Assembly: GCA_021324435.1 (NCBI GenBank)
Contig: JAJPIZ010000005.1
Location: forward strand, 1-64,000
DNA from: Anaerolineae bacterium
GTDB taxonomy: Bacteria > Chloroflexota > Anaerolineae > Anaerolineales > Villigracilaceae
Reading direction: 5' to 3'
Length of the DNA stretch: 64,000 nt
Shown in pieces: positions 1 to 7,009 of the stretch (position 1 is its first letter; every line of letters starts with the position of its first letter). The translations under genes were made by a program, and so were the position numbers. Below the pieces are notes generated by a model. It worked only from the letters and a program-made list of their open reading frames with translations, had not been told where the DNA came from and ran no database searches.

Positions 1-77
1 ACCAACGGGAGCGAAGAATCTCGTTTTTTTCGTTCAAAATTTGAGATTCTTCGTCGCTTCGCTCCTCAGAATGACAC
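1..77. repeat. Dispersed palindromic repeat, family A (edge copy)
   Basis: Carries AGAATCTC followed by GAGATTCTTCGTCGCTTCGC and CTCAGAATGACAC. The same words recur at 22825-22940 and 23262-23392. The left end is probably cut by the window edge. Confidence 0.75.
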
Positions 78-138
78 ATGAAATTGATTTTGCATACACA
101 CTCTAGCAAAAATTAGCTTAGGTTGTAGGAGAATAAAC

Positions 139-176
139 AACAGTGCGCTAGAGACTTTAGTCTCTAGCGCACTGTT
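139..176. terminator. Rho-independent terminator of ssb
   Basis: An 18-bp near-perfect stem with a 2-nt loop starts ten bases past the ssb stop codon. On the minus strand it is followed by TTTATTC, a weak T tract. It is the only structure between ssb and the edge repeat. Confidence 0.7.
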
Positions 177-185
177 CTATTAACC

Positions 186-569
186 CTACCCCTCGTACTC
201 AGCCTGCTCTTCGTCCGCGGCCATCATCGGCTCGTCGGCAGGCTTCTTATCGAGGAACTGCAGGGTCAGCGCGACCACTTTGGTGAAGTACTTGGTCTCG
301 CCGCCTTTGTCTTCGTACTTGTCGGTCTTCAAGCGCCCTTCAATGTAGACGAGACTGCCCTTCTTCAAATACTGCTGGGCGAGTTCGCCCAACTTGTTCC
401 AGGCTTCCACATTGAACCACTCGGTGGCTTCCTTGCTCTCGCCGCCGCTCTTCCAGCGTTGCGTCACGGCCAGGCTGAAGTGTGCCACCTTCTTGCCGCT
501 GGGTGTGAAGCGAGTCTCGGGGTCCTTGCCTAAATATCCGATCAGTTGGACACGGTTTAGTGCTGGCAT
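186..569 (-). CDS. ssb: Single-stranded DNA-binding protein
   Basis: Binds single-stranded DNA during replication, repair and recombination. The protein is 127 residues, one OB fold, opening MPALNRVQLIGYLGKDPE, with the usual TEWFNVEAW and KGSLVYIEGRL strands of bacterial SSB. The tail is short and acidic (ADEEQAEYEG) and lacks the canonical DDDIPF tip, so partner recruitment may differ. The start is set by GGAGG seven bases before the ATG at 569; an in-frame ATG at 581 lies just upstream and contributes the Shine-Dalgarno bases themselves. It is transcribed alone from the promoter at 679-706. At 127 residues it is shorter than E. coli SSB, with most of the flexible linker missing. Confidence 0.95.
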   Translation of the reverse strand: MPALNRVQLIGYLGKDPETRFTPSGKKVAHFSLAVTQRWKSGGESKEATEWFNVEAWNKLGELAQQYLKKGSLVYIEGRLKTDKYEDKGGETKYFTKVVALTLQFLDKKPADEPMMAADEEQAEYEG

Positions 570-678
570 GGTTTCCTCCATTCTCTGCCATCGGTCAGGT
601 CAGGACTTTTAGAGGACATGTGTTTGGGTTCCATACAATTTTCTCCTTTTCTCTAAAAGAATATTTAGTTGTAGGCAC

Positions 679-706
679 AGTTTAGCACAGATTTTCTAGG
701 AGTCAA
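679..706 (-). promoter_or_regulatory. ssb promoter
   Basis: Minus strand: TTGACT (701-706), 16-bp spacer, TAAACT (679-684). The spacer and -10 share a 17-base word with the promoter at 1109-1138. The rest of the 582-882 gap holds an A/T-rich leader, a repeat fragment near 769-803 and a terminator. Confidence 0.6.
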
Positions 707-768
707 GGCGAGGTTTCATCCCCCAAAAGGTTCACCCACTTTGCAGCGGAGACCTTTCGCCAGCCCCT

Positions 769-803
769 CCACTTCGTTCGAGGCTTCGGCTCAGGGTGAC
801 ACT
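769..803. repeat. Repeat fragment ending CTCAGGGTGACAC
   Basis: The words CTTCGTTCGAGGCTTCGGC and TCAGGGTGACAC resemble one half of the family A palindrome. There is no matching left half, so this may be a decayed copy. Confidence 0.45.
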
Positions 804-828
804 TGAATTTAGTCACTCCGGAAAATAA

Positions 829-852
829 AAATCCAGCAGGTTCGCTGGATTT
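829..852 (-). terminator. Terminator of the 64-residue gene
   Basis: Stem AAATCCAGC/GCTGGATTT with a 6-nt loop, followed on the minus strand by TTTATTTTCC. It lies 30 bases past the stop at 883. Confidence 0.75.
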
Positions 853-882
853 CTATTCAATACCAAGAGAGAATTTGTTCGG

Positions 883-1077
883 TTATACTTTCTTCAGAAC
901 GGGCAAGCCCGTCTTCATTTCGACCACAGTGTAGCCTGCTGGAACGGCATCGAGTGAGCCTTCTTTGATCTCTTTCGAGAAGAAGAACAAGACACGCTCC
1001 TTGCCGCTGGCCGCCATCGTCTTCTTCGTGTGAAGATAGTACGTAACGCCTTTGGAATTGGTGAATGAGTAAGCCAT
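883..1077 (-). CDS. Conserved small hypothetical protein
   Basis: A 64-residue protein opening MAYSFTNSKGVTYYLHTK, basic and rich in beta-branched residues, with no signal peptide or membrane segment. I do not recognise a characterised family; the pattern of a short beta strand, TYYLH and a later GYTVVEMKTGLPVLKK suggests a single small beta-rich domain. It has a good Shine-Dalgarno (AAGGAGAG) seven bases upstream, its own promoter and its own terminator, so it is almost certainly expressed. It is divergent from panC. No function can be assigned. Confidence 0.7.
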   Translation of the reverse strand: MAYSFTNSKGVTYYLHTKKTMAASGKERVLFFFSKEIKEGSLDAVPAGYTVVEMKTGLPVLKKV

Positions 1078-1108
1078 TCAATCTCTCCTTTCTGAAGTTT
1101 GTACCGAA

Positions 1109-1138
1109 AGTGTAGCACAGATTTTCTAGCCTTGTCAA
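1109..1138 (-). promoter_or_regulatory. Promoter of the 64-residue gene
   Basis: Minus strand: TTGACA (1133-1138), 18-bp spacer, TACACT (1109-1114). It shares CTAGAAAATCTGTGCTA with the ssb promoter, so the two genes may respond to one regulator. Confidence 0.6.
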
Positions 1139-1154
1139 CAAGGACTTTTTGGCG

Positions 1155-2018
1155 ATGACTAGACAAATGATACTCGCCTCTACGCTTGATGAATTGCGCT
1201 CCGCCCGCCTCTTACTCGACGGGAAGCTGGGCTTTGTCCCGACGATGGGATACTTACACGAGGGCCATCTCTCGCTTGCCCGTCGCGCCCGCACCGAATG
1301 TGACTCTGTGGCCGCAAGCATCTTCGTCAACCCCACTCAGTTTGGTCCCAACGAAGACCTCTCGAAATATCCGCGTGACCTTGACCGAGACTTACATCTA
1401 CTCGAAGAAGTCGGCGTGGACTTGGTCTGGACGCCCACGCCTGAGATCATGTATCCGCCCGGGTTCCAGACGTGGGTCGAGGTCCAGGAAATGACGCGAT
1501 CACTCGAAGGGGCGATGAGGCCCGGTCACTTCCGCGGTGTCACGACCGTGGTTGCCAAGCTATTCAACGCAGTCCAGCCGCAGAAAGCCTATTTCGGTCA
1601 AAAGGATGCGCAACAGGCGGCGGTCATCCGTCAGATGGTCAGGGACCTGAATTTTCCCATCGAGATCATCGTCTGCCCCACCGTGCGCGAACCGGATGGG
1701 CTGGCGATGTCCAGCCGCAACGTGTATCTCGACCCCGATCAGCGCAAAGCCGCGACGGTTTTGTTCCGTGCTCTGAGCGCGGCCAAGGCTGAATATGAAA
1801 AAGGTGAGCGCGATGCAGAGAAACTGAGGGGCAAGATGAAGGAAGTGATTGCTCGCGAGCCGCTGGCGCAAATGCAGTACGTCTCCTGCGCCGATTACGA
1901 TACTCTGCAGGAACTGGACAAAGTGACCGGCAAGACTTTGCTTTCGATGGCTGTATTTATTGGGAAGACAAGGTTGATTGATAATTTTGTGCTGGAAGCC
2001 CCACCCGTCACTTCGTGA
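1155..2018 (+). CDS. panC: Pantothenate synthetase
   Basis: Condenses pantoate and beta-alanine with ATP to give pantothenate, the last step to vitamin B5 and so to coenzyme A. The protein has 287 residues, normal for the family. The nucleotidyltransferase HIGH-type signature is PTMGYLHEGHLSL near residue 30, followed by SIFVNPTQFGP, then GQKDAQQ and the KMSKS-like MSSRN segment. The ATG at 1155 follows AAGGAC by ten bases; a TTG two codons earlier is possible. Neither panB nor panD is adjacent. It converges with the lipoprotein gene at 2068 and shares the hairpin at 2021-2056 with it. Confidence 0.95.
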   Translation: MTRQMILASTLDELRSARLLLDGKLGFVPTMGYLHEGHLSLARRARTECDSVAASIFVNPTQFGPNEDLSKYPRDLDRDLHLLEEVGVDLVWTPTPEIMYPPGFQTWVEVQEMTRSLEGAMRPGHFRGVTTVVAKLFNAVQPQKAYFGQKDAQQAAVIRQMVRDLNFPIEIIVCPTVREPDGLAMSSRNVYLDPDQRKAATVLFRALSAAKAEYEKGERDAEKLRGKMKEVIAREPLAQMQYVSCADYDTLQELDKVTGKTLLSMAVFIGKTRLIDNFVLEAPPVTS

Positions 2019-2020
2019 CA

Positions 2021-2056
2021 CCCTCCCCAAATACCCCGAAGGGTATTTGGGGAGGG
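2021..2056. terminator. Bidirectional hairpin between convergent genes, repeat-like
   Basis: Perfect 16-bp stem with CGAA loop, starting two bases after the panC stop. Its CCCTCCCC arms resemble the C-rich repeat family at 43311-43347 and 47319-47377. No T tract follows, so termination is likely but not certain. Confidence 0.6.
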
Positions 2057-2067
2057 CTGGGGAGGGG

Positions 2068-3294
2068 TCACTGCCCCCACTTCATTTGAAATGCAAAATC
2101 GGGGGAGAGTGGGATGGAACGTCCATCGGGGTATTCAACATACGGCACGCCGCCCTCGTATACATCCTGGATCGGCGCATAGGCGACGATGGCAAAACTC
2201 GCGTCCGGCGCCCATAAAATTTCATTTATGTCCTTGAACTCATCAGGTCGCAATTGAGTCCGCCCGGTGACTCCATCGGAGGCGGACCTCACCATGAACA
2301 ACGGCGTATGACCCGAAGTCGGAATCTCCTTCAGGTTGTTGAAAAAGAAATACAACTGTGCGTCCGGTCCAACAATGGGTGCATCCGCGAAGTTGAATGT
2401 TCCATCCGGCGCGCCGCCCGGCAGAAGGATACTCACCTCGCCGTTTGTTGCGTTGGCATACAACAGCCCCGAATCGATCATACCGGTCGTCGGGCTGGCG
2501 GCATACACGCCGCCGCTATCCGGCGTCCATGAGGTGTTGCAACAGAACATCCCTCCATCAGGGCGGTTGAGTTTGGTCATTGTGTTGTTGCCGAGGTAAT
2601 AAATACCCATCGTCCCGCTTTCGGAATAGCCGATGTTGATGAGCAGTTTTGTTCCATCCGGCGAATACTTGACGGGCGCGTAAATGGCCCTCACCATCAG
2701 AAAGCCGGCTGAATTATCCAGGTCGTTGATCAGCACCTGCTTGATCGCGCCGCTGTCCAACGAATAGAAGTTCAAACCGTTGTAAGCAAAGGCAATTGTC
2801 TTTCCGTCCGGAGACCAGACAGGCGTGCCCACACTGTTGGTCAAGCGGTTTGTATCAGTGAGAGGTCCGCCGTCCACGAGTACGCGGCGTCCCGCGCCGT
2901 TGGCATCCGCTAAAAGCATCTGGTTGTTGGACGTGTAGACTATACTGCCATCCACGGGCGAAATATCAAATGTGTTCACTGCCGAGGGCTCAAAGGTGAT
3001 CTGATGCACGGTCTTCCCATCGCGTTCGAGACGGAAGATTTGCAATTCCCCGCTGGGATTTCCGTTGTTGAGAAAATATAAAGAACGCGGGAGCAGGTTC
3101 GAGGTCGCGGTGGGCGCGGACGTTGCAGGAACAGGCGAGGCAAATGGAGTCGCCGCGGGAGTCAGCGCCTGCATGGTTTGCGCGACAATGGTCCCCACCT
3201 GATCTTGTGTCAGTGTCGGGGCCGCGGCCCCTCCGCAGGCTGAGGCGACCGCTGAGAATAACAACAATGCGACAAAAGCACGAACGCGGTTCAT
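2068..3294 (-). CDS. Secreted lipoprotein with TolB/WD40-like beta propeller
   Basis: A 408-residue protein with a lipoprotein signal peptide: basic start, hydrophobic core, and lipobox VASAC giving a lipid-modified Cys near residue 20. A short Ala/Pro/Thr linker follows, then repeated propeller blades with PD40-type turns such as WSPDGKTIAFAYNG and YSPDGTKLLINIG. Such propellers usually bind proteins or ligands outside the membrane; no catalytic motif is visible. The Shine-Dalgarno AGGAG is made by the stop codon region of the preceding c-di-AMP-receptor-like gene, eight bases upstream, so translation is probably coupled. It is the last gene of the leaderless operon that starts at 6321. Confidence 0.8.
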   Translation of the reverse strand: MNRVRAFVALLLFSAVASACGGAAAPTLTQDQVGTIVAQTMQALTPAATPFASPVPATSAPTATSNLLPRSLYFLNNGNPSGELQIFRLERDGKTVHQITFEPSAVNTFDISPVDGSIVYTSNNQMLLADANGAGRRVLVDGGPLTDTNRLTNSVGTPVWSPDGKTIAFAYNGLNFYSLDSGAIKQVLINDLDNSAGFLMVRAIYAPVKYSPDGTKLLINIGYSESGTMGIYYLGNNTMTKLNRPDGGMFCCNTSWTPDSGGVYAASPTTGMIDSGLLYANATNGEVSILLPGGAPDGTFNFADAPIVGPDAQLYFFFNNLKEIPTSGHTPLFMVRSASDGVTGRTQLRPDEFKDINEILWAPDASFAIVAYAPIQDVYEGGVPYVEYPDGRSIPLSPDFAFQMKWGQ

Positions 3295-3302
3295 TCCGAC
3301 TC

Positions 3303-3566
3303 CTACACTTGTTCGAAGCGCGCCACGGGGACAACAAACAACGTTGCCCGCTTCTCTGCAGACCCTGAGGCGGTCACCGTTTCACGGACCAGTTTGATCG
3401 CTGAATCGACTTGCGCGTCCTCGACGCCGATCAGGAGCGTAGCGACGCCGCTCCGTAAAAAGCCGCCCGTGGAGGCGATGCGCGTGACGCGATACTCCGC
3501 GCTCGTCAAAGCACGCGTAAGGGCGTCGGCTTCACTGTCTTTGACAATCAGGATAATCATCTTCAT
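3303..3566 (-). CDS. Short c-di-AMP receptor-like (DarA/PstA, CdAMP_rec) protein
   Basis: An 87-residue PII-like protein. It matches the DarA/YaaQ pattern: a first strand MKMIILIVKDSEADALTRAL, then VTRIASTGGFL, then LLIGVED, and a final strand ending LFVVPVARFEQV. In DarA the TTGGFL loop contacts cyclic di-AMP. The long loop and the VGGATVF strand of DarA are missing here, and the DarA Asn after TGGFLKSG is Val, so nucleotide binding is uncertain. GGAGG lies seven bases before the ATG at 3566; an ATG at 3572 overlaps the previous stop as ATGA and is also possible. It is paired with the long paralogue just upstream. Binding of c-di-AMP is an inference from the family. Confidence 0.85.
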   Translation of the reverse strand: MKMIILIVKDSEADALTRALTSAEYRVTRIASTGGFLRSGVATLLIGVEDAQVDSAIKLVRETVTASGSAEKRATLFVVPVARFEQV

Positions 3567-3568
3567 GG

Positions 3569-3904
3569 TCATACCTCCTCGAATCGCTCTACAGGCAAAG
3601 CGAACACCGTTGCGCCGCCAACCGTCACCGGCACAGGCGCGGGCATCGGCAGGGGCGACCCCTCCAGCGGCATGGTCAGATATTCCACGCGCTGGCGGCA
3701 GGATTCGCGCAGAACTTTGAGCGCTTCCTCTTCACGGCCTTCGGGCAGGCCGATCAACAACGTCGCATTGCGCCGGCCAAGAAAGCCGCCCGCGCTCGCC
3801 AAATAGACGACTTGCGCGCCCAATGGTTCCAGAGCGCGTGTCGCCGTATCTGTGTCTTGATCTTGAATGACAGCCAGCATTAAGAGATGAATCGGCGTAG
3901 TCAT
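3569..3904 (-). CDS. Long c-di-AMP receptor-like (DarA/PstA, CdAMP_rec) protein
   Basis: A 111-residue protein of the same PII-like fold. It keeps more of DarA than its short neighbour: VIQDQDTDTA, ASAGGFLGRRNATLLIG with the Asn that follows the GGFL turn, a middle segment CRQRVEYL, and the terminal VTVGGATVFALPVERF strand found in B. subtilis DarA. This makes it the best nucleotide-binding candidate at this locus. It resembles the C-terminal domain of the antiporter at 18574-18900 more than the short paralogue beside it (shared CRQRVEYL and VTVGGAT). SD AAGGAG. It lies 38 bases after the hydrolase gene and overlaps the short gene by four bases if that starts at 3572. Confidence 0.9.
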   Translation of the reverse strand: MTTPIHLLMLAVIQDQDTDTATRALEPLGAQVVYLASAGGFLGRRNATLLIGLPEGREEEALKVLRESCRQRVEYLTMPLEGSPLPMPAPVPVTVGGATVFALPVERFEEV

Positions 3905-3942
3905 ACTCTCTCTCCTTGCTCGGATACTCGTAGCATACCACG

Positions 3943-6321
3943 TTAAGTAGCAGAAATTACCAACGGGCCAACCTCTGTAACCTCCGCTCTTTTTCCATTT
4001 GGAAAGGTCACTTCTGTTTTATCCAGCCCGCGTACCACTTTTAAACCCTTGTATTGAATCGTCACCGGCCACGCAAATGGATTCTTTCCTTCCAGTCGGA
4101 CACAGGTGGATGAACGGATGCTTACGCCCAGCGTTTGCAGGAAGAGGCCGACGGGGGCGAGTCCTTTCAACGCGCCGCGCTCACCGATCCCGGCTCCGGT
4201 TTCCGCGTGGTAGCGTTCGTAAAATGCGCGGCTTTGCCTGAGGCTTTGAATCGCCGCGTTCATCAAATGCACGGTGAGACGCGCGGCCTCGTTTCTGAAT
4301 CCATAAAAGAGAAGACCTTCGCCGAGCAATTGATTCCAGGGCAGGTGAACGCTCATTGCCACGGAGTCCGCTTCACGGTCCGGGATGAACGAGAAAGCCG
4401 GAACACCGAAAGGGCGGTCAAAGCGTTCCGCGTCCAGCAAGGAACGCGCGATCATTACTTGCGCGAGCTGGTGATCCGGGATGCGCGCCCACAGCGGGGT
4501 GAAGAGCGTGATGTCCTCGGCGGTTGTGTCCACGGTGCGGATGATGACTCTATCATTTTCGTCGAGGCCCGTGACGCTGATGCGCCCGACTTTTGAAAAG
4601 ACCTTTTGGCTGGTTGCCACCAGGCCGCCGCTCCGCCACTGAAAGCGATGCTCTTCAACGATCTCAGACTCGCCTTTGGCTTTGGTGGTCAGTTCGCAGA
4701 TTTCGACGACGGGCCGTTCCGCCGCGGGACTTTTGGTTTGCACCTCGATTAATAAGCGCACTAGCGTCTCGAACTCTTTTGCCGGACGCATGTTTCCGGA
4801 ACCTTTATGTTTTGCGATGAGTTTACCAGGCGTAGATTGTTTGGTGGCGCGGTCACGATATAAATACAGCGCGGCACGCGCATCCCAACTGGCCTCGACC
4901 GAGGAGCGAAGCGCGGCGGCCTGTGCGTGAAGCGGAGCGAGCTGATCGGAGTGTCCAAGTTTTTCGGCCATGCGAATCAAACACGCGGCTTCGCGATACA
5001 ACATGGCTTCCAGCGCGGGATTGTTCAAGGCGGCGATGTCCACGCCCTGTGACCAGGGATGCCACACATCGAAAATGGGATGATCGTCGAATCCGGTTTG
5101 CAGAACGTGATCCCATTGAGGGATGCCATCGCGGTCGGGATCATGTTCGGGCGAGAACCAGTTCCAGAAGAACTTTGTGAGTTTTGGAAAAACGTCGGCG
5201 AGGAAGGACTCGTCTTGAGTCTCCTCGTAATAATTCCAAGCGAGGCTGGCCAGCAAAGGCGCGGCGAGAAATTTGGCGCGCTGGCCGCTCAGTCCCGGCC
5301 TGCCATCAACGAAACCATCTTCGTTTTGAACGTGAAGAAAATTTTCGATCAAGCCGCGTTTGAACTGGCTTGCGGTGGAAAGCAGGCTGGCAAGATAATA
5401 GGTTTCGAGCGGGGATTGTCCGCTCCAGGCGGGCGGATAATCTGTGCCATCGCCTTTGTGTGAAAAACCGCTGTCCGGCTGGCGAGACTGCACAAAGGAT
5501 GGATTGGGTAAATCCTGGCTGGCTGGATAAAACAAGCCAAGCGCGGTTCTTTGACTGAACGCCAGCGCCGCGTCCCAGTTTGAATCGCCGGTGCGGATGT
5601 CGAGCACGTCACCCGCGTCCACGAGTTCGATGCGGGCGCGTTCCGCATCCCACGGACGAGCGGCGGTGCGGCGCGCTAAATCGAATGAGTCCTCGGCTGA
5701 ATCTTGCGCGGCCAGCGTCCACGTGATTACGCGCGTACTGCCGGGGTCGAAATCGAGATCAATCATCAGTGATGGATGAGGCCCGGGTCCGGGTTGAGGG
5801 CTGCCGGTCATGAAGAGAACCGGGGCCAGTCCGCTGGTTTGCCCGGCAAGGATGTTGACCATCTGCTGTTGCGCGGGTGCCAGCGATTGACCTTCAAGAG
5901 GAGTCAGCGCGCCGCACAGCTCGAAATTCAATTTGCGCGCAAAAGAGGCGCGATTGGAAATGGTCAAGCGTCCCGCGATGACATGCGATTCCGGAACCCA
6001 ATATTCGGCTGTGGTTTCAAATCCTTCAAACGGCGAGAAACTCAGCCAAAGAAAATTTGGGTAAAAACGGCGCAGGCGCGGCGGTGCGTGAAACTCAGAT
6101 GGGTTGGCAACGACCCTGCCCGATTCGTTGAACCGGTAAAAGAGGCGCATGGCGCGGGCGCGCAGTCCATATGTGGTGCGGATGGCCAGCGCGGCCGGTT
6201 CCCCTGCGCCCATTTCCAATTCCCAGATGTGATCGTTGAGATAATCGGGTTTGCATAAACGCGTATCCGCCGCGATGATGAGGGAAAGCGGATCGCCTGC
6301 CTGAAGTGACCAGTCGCGCAT
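3943..6321 (-). CDS. GH63/MGH1-like (alpha/alpha)6 glycoside hydrolase
   Basis: A cytoplasmic-looking 792-residue enzyme with no signal peptide. The N-terminal third is beta-rich, like the sandwich domain of trehalase and GH63 families. From about residue 260 to 500 it has the alpha/alpha barrel pattern of mannosylglycerate hydrolase (MGH1)-like enzymes: NEDGFVDGRPG, FFWNWFSPEHDPDRDG, QWDHVLQTGFDDHP and DVWHPWSQG. The acidic residues in these motifs are candidate catalytic groups. Substrates of relatives include glucosylglycerate, mannosylglycerate and alpha-glucosides, so a role in compatible-solute or glycogen turnover is possible. That would fit the ion-stress theme of the operon, but this is inference. 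The transcript appears leaderless. Confidence 0.8.
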   Translation of the reverse strand: MRDWSLQAGDPLSLIIAADTRLCKPDYLNDHIWELEMGAGEPAALAIRTTYGLRARAMRLFYRFNESGRVVANPSEFHAPPRLRRFYPNFLWLSFSPFEGFETTAEYWVPESHVIAGRLTISNRASFARKLNFELCGALTPLEGQSLAPAQQQMVNILAGQTSGLAPVLFMTGSPQPGPGPHPSLMIDLDFDPGSTRVITWTLAAQDSAEDSFDLARRTAARPWDAERARIELVDAGDVLDIRTGDSNWDAALAFSQRTALGLFYPASQDLPNPSFVQSRQPDSGFSHKGDGTDYPPAWSGQSPLETYYLASLLSTASQFKRGLIENFLHVQNEDGFVDGRPGLSGQRAKFLAAPLLASLAWNYYEETQDESFLADVFPKLTKFFWNWFSPEHDPDRDGIPQWDHVLQTGFDDHPIFDVWHPWSQGVDIAALNNPALEAMLYREAACLIRMAEKLGHSDQLAPLHAQAAALRSSVEASWDARAALYLYRDRATKQSTPGKLIAKHKGSGNMRPAKEFETLVRLLIEVQTKSPAAERPVVEICELTTKAKGESEIVEEHRFQWRSGGLVATSQKVFSKVGRISVTGLDENDRVIIRTVDTTAEDITLFTPLWARIPDHQLAQVMIARSLLDAERFDRPFGVPAFSFIPDREADSVAMSVHLPWNQLLGEGLLFYGFRNEAARLTVHLMNAAIQSLRQSRAFYERYHAETGAGIGERGALKGLAPVGLFLQTLGVSIRSSTCVRLEGKNPFAWPVTIQYKGLKVVRGLDKTEVTFPNGKRAEVTEVGPLVISAT

Positions 6322-6327
6322 GGGTCT

Positions 6328-6356
6328 ATTGTACGGTTAGATGTGCATGAGGTCAA
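6328..6356 (-). promoter_or_regulatory. Strong promoter of a leaderless transcript
   Basis: Minus strand: TTGACC (6351-6356), 17-bp spacer, TACAAT (6328-6333), then only six bases to the ATG of the hydrolase gene and no Shine-Dalgarno. A TATAAT on the other strand at 6361-6366 may serve the MaoC gene. Confidence 0.65.
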
Positions 6357-6368
6357 AGGGTATAATTT

Positions 6369-6405
6369 AGTTCGATAGTTTGGTAGTTGGCTGGTTAGAT
6401 AGTTC
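6369..6405. repeat. Repeat of the TAGTT/TTGG type
   Basis: Short iterations of TAGTTTGG, TAGTTGG and TTAGATAGTT between two divergent genes. It looks like one of the low-complexity dispersed families in this window; only one copy is present here. Confidence 0.4.
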
Positions 6406-6449
6406 AATGTACGTCGAGGAAGACGATAACAAGGAGAAGAGAAGACGAC

Positions 6450-6896
6450 ATGGGAAAATATTTCGAGGAGTTTGGCGTTGGGCAAAAGATCGTTACGGGA
6501 AAAAGAACCATCGCTGAGGAAGACATCATGAAGTTCGCGGCATTGAGCGGCGACGACAATCGCATCCACACCGACCCGGAGTTTAGTAAGACCACGCCGT
6601 TCGGTAAACAGATCGTGCATGGGATTTTGGGTCTCGCTATCGCTTCTGGTTTGGCCTGGCAGACAGGCATCCTGGATGGCACGGTAATCGCCTTCCGCGA
6701 AATCACGGACTGGAAATTCGTCAAACCGGTGTTCATTGGTGATGTGGTGCAGGCCGAGATGAACGTGACTGAGACCAAGGCCTTGCCGCGTATCGGCGGG
6801 GGGTCGGTGGTAATTGCATTTGAACTGAGAAATCAAAATGGCGAGGTCTGTCACCGCGGAACATGGAACGTGCTCGTAGCGTCCAAGCCGAAGTGA
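6450..6896 (+). CDS. MaoC-like (R)-specific enoyl-CoA hydratase
   Basis: A 148-residue single hotdog-fold protein. The hydratase 2 motif is clear: FAALSGDDNRIHTDPEFSK supplies the Asp and His that activate water, and the next loop is FGKQIVHGILG. It should hydrate trans-2-enoyl-CoA to (R)-3-hydroxyacyl-CoA, feeding lipid or hydroxyalkanoate metabolism. No other fatty-acid gene is adjacent, so the pathway is open. The start has AAGGAGAAG upstream. It is followed after 113 bases by the PBP gene, and the gap holds a decayed repeat. Confidence 0.9.
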   Translation: MGKYFEEFGVGQKIVTGKRTIAEEDIMKFAALSGDDNRIHTDPEFSKTTPFGKQIVHGILGLAIASGLAWQTGILDGTVIAFREITDWKFVKPVFIGDVVQAEMNVTETKALPRIGGGSVVIAFELRNQNGEVCHRGTWNVLVASKPK

Positions 6897-6916
6897 GCTA
6901 TAGATGCTGATCGCTT

Positions 6917-6985
6917 AGCCACTGGGCCACGGAGTTCACTGAGAAAAAGATTGATTTTCTGCGTATTGTCTGTGGCGAATGCATT
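6917..6985. repeat. Repeat of the GCCACGGAGTTCACTGAG type
   Basis: GCCACTGGGCCACGGAGTTCACTGAG followed by a loosely complementary half containing GTCTGTGGCGAAT. It lies between the MaoC and PBP genes and looks like a degenerate copy of a palindromic dispersed family. Confidence 0.45.
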
Positions 6986-7009
6986 AAGTGAATTTGTAAA
7001 TTCTTTATC

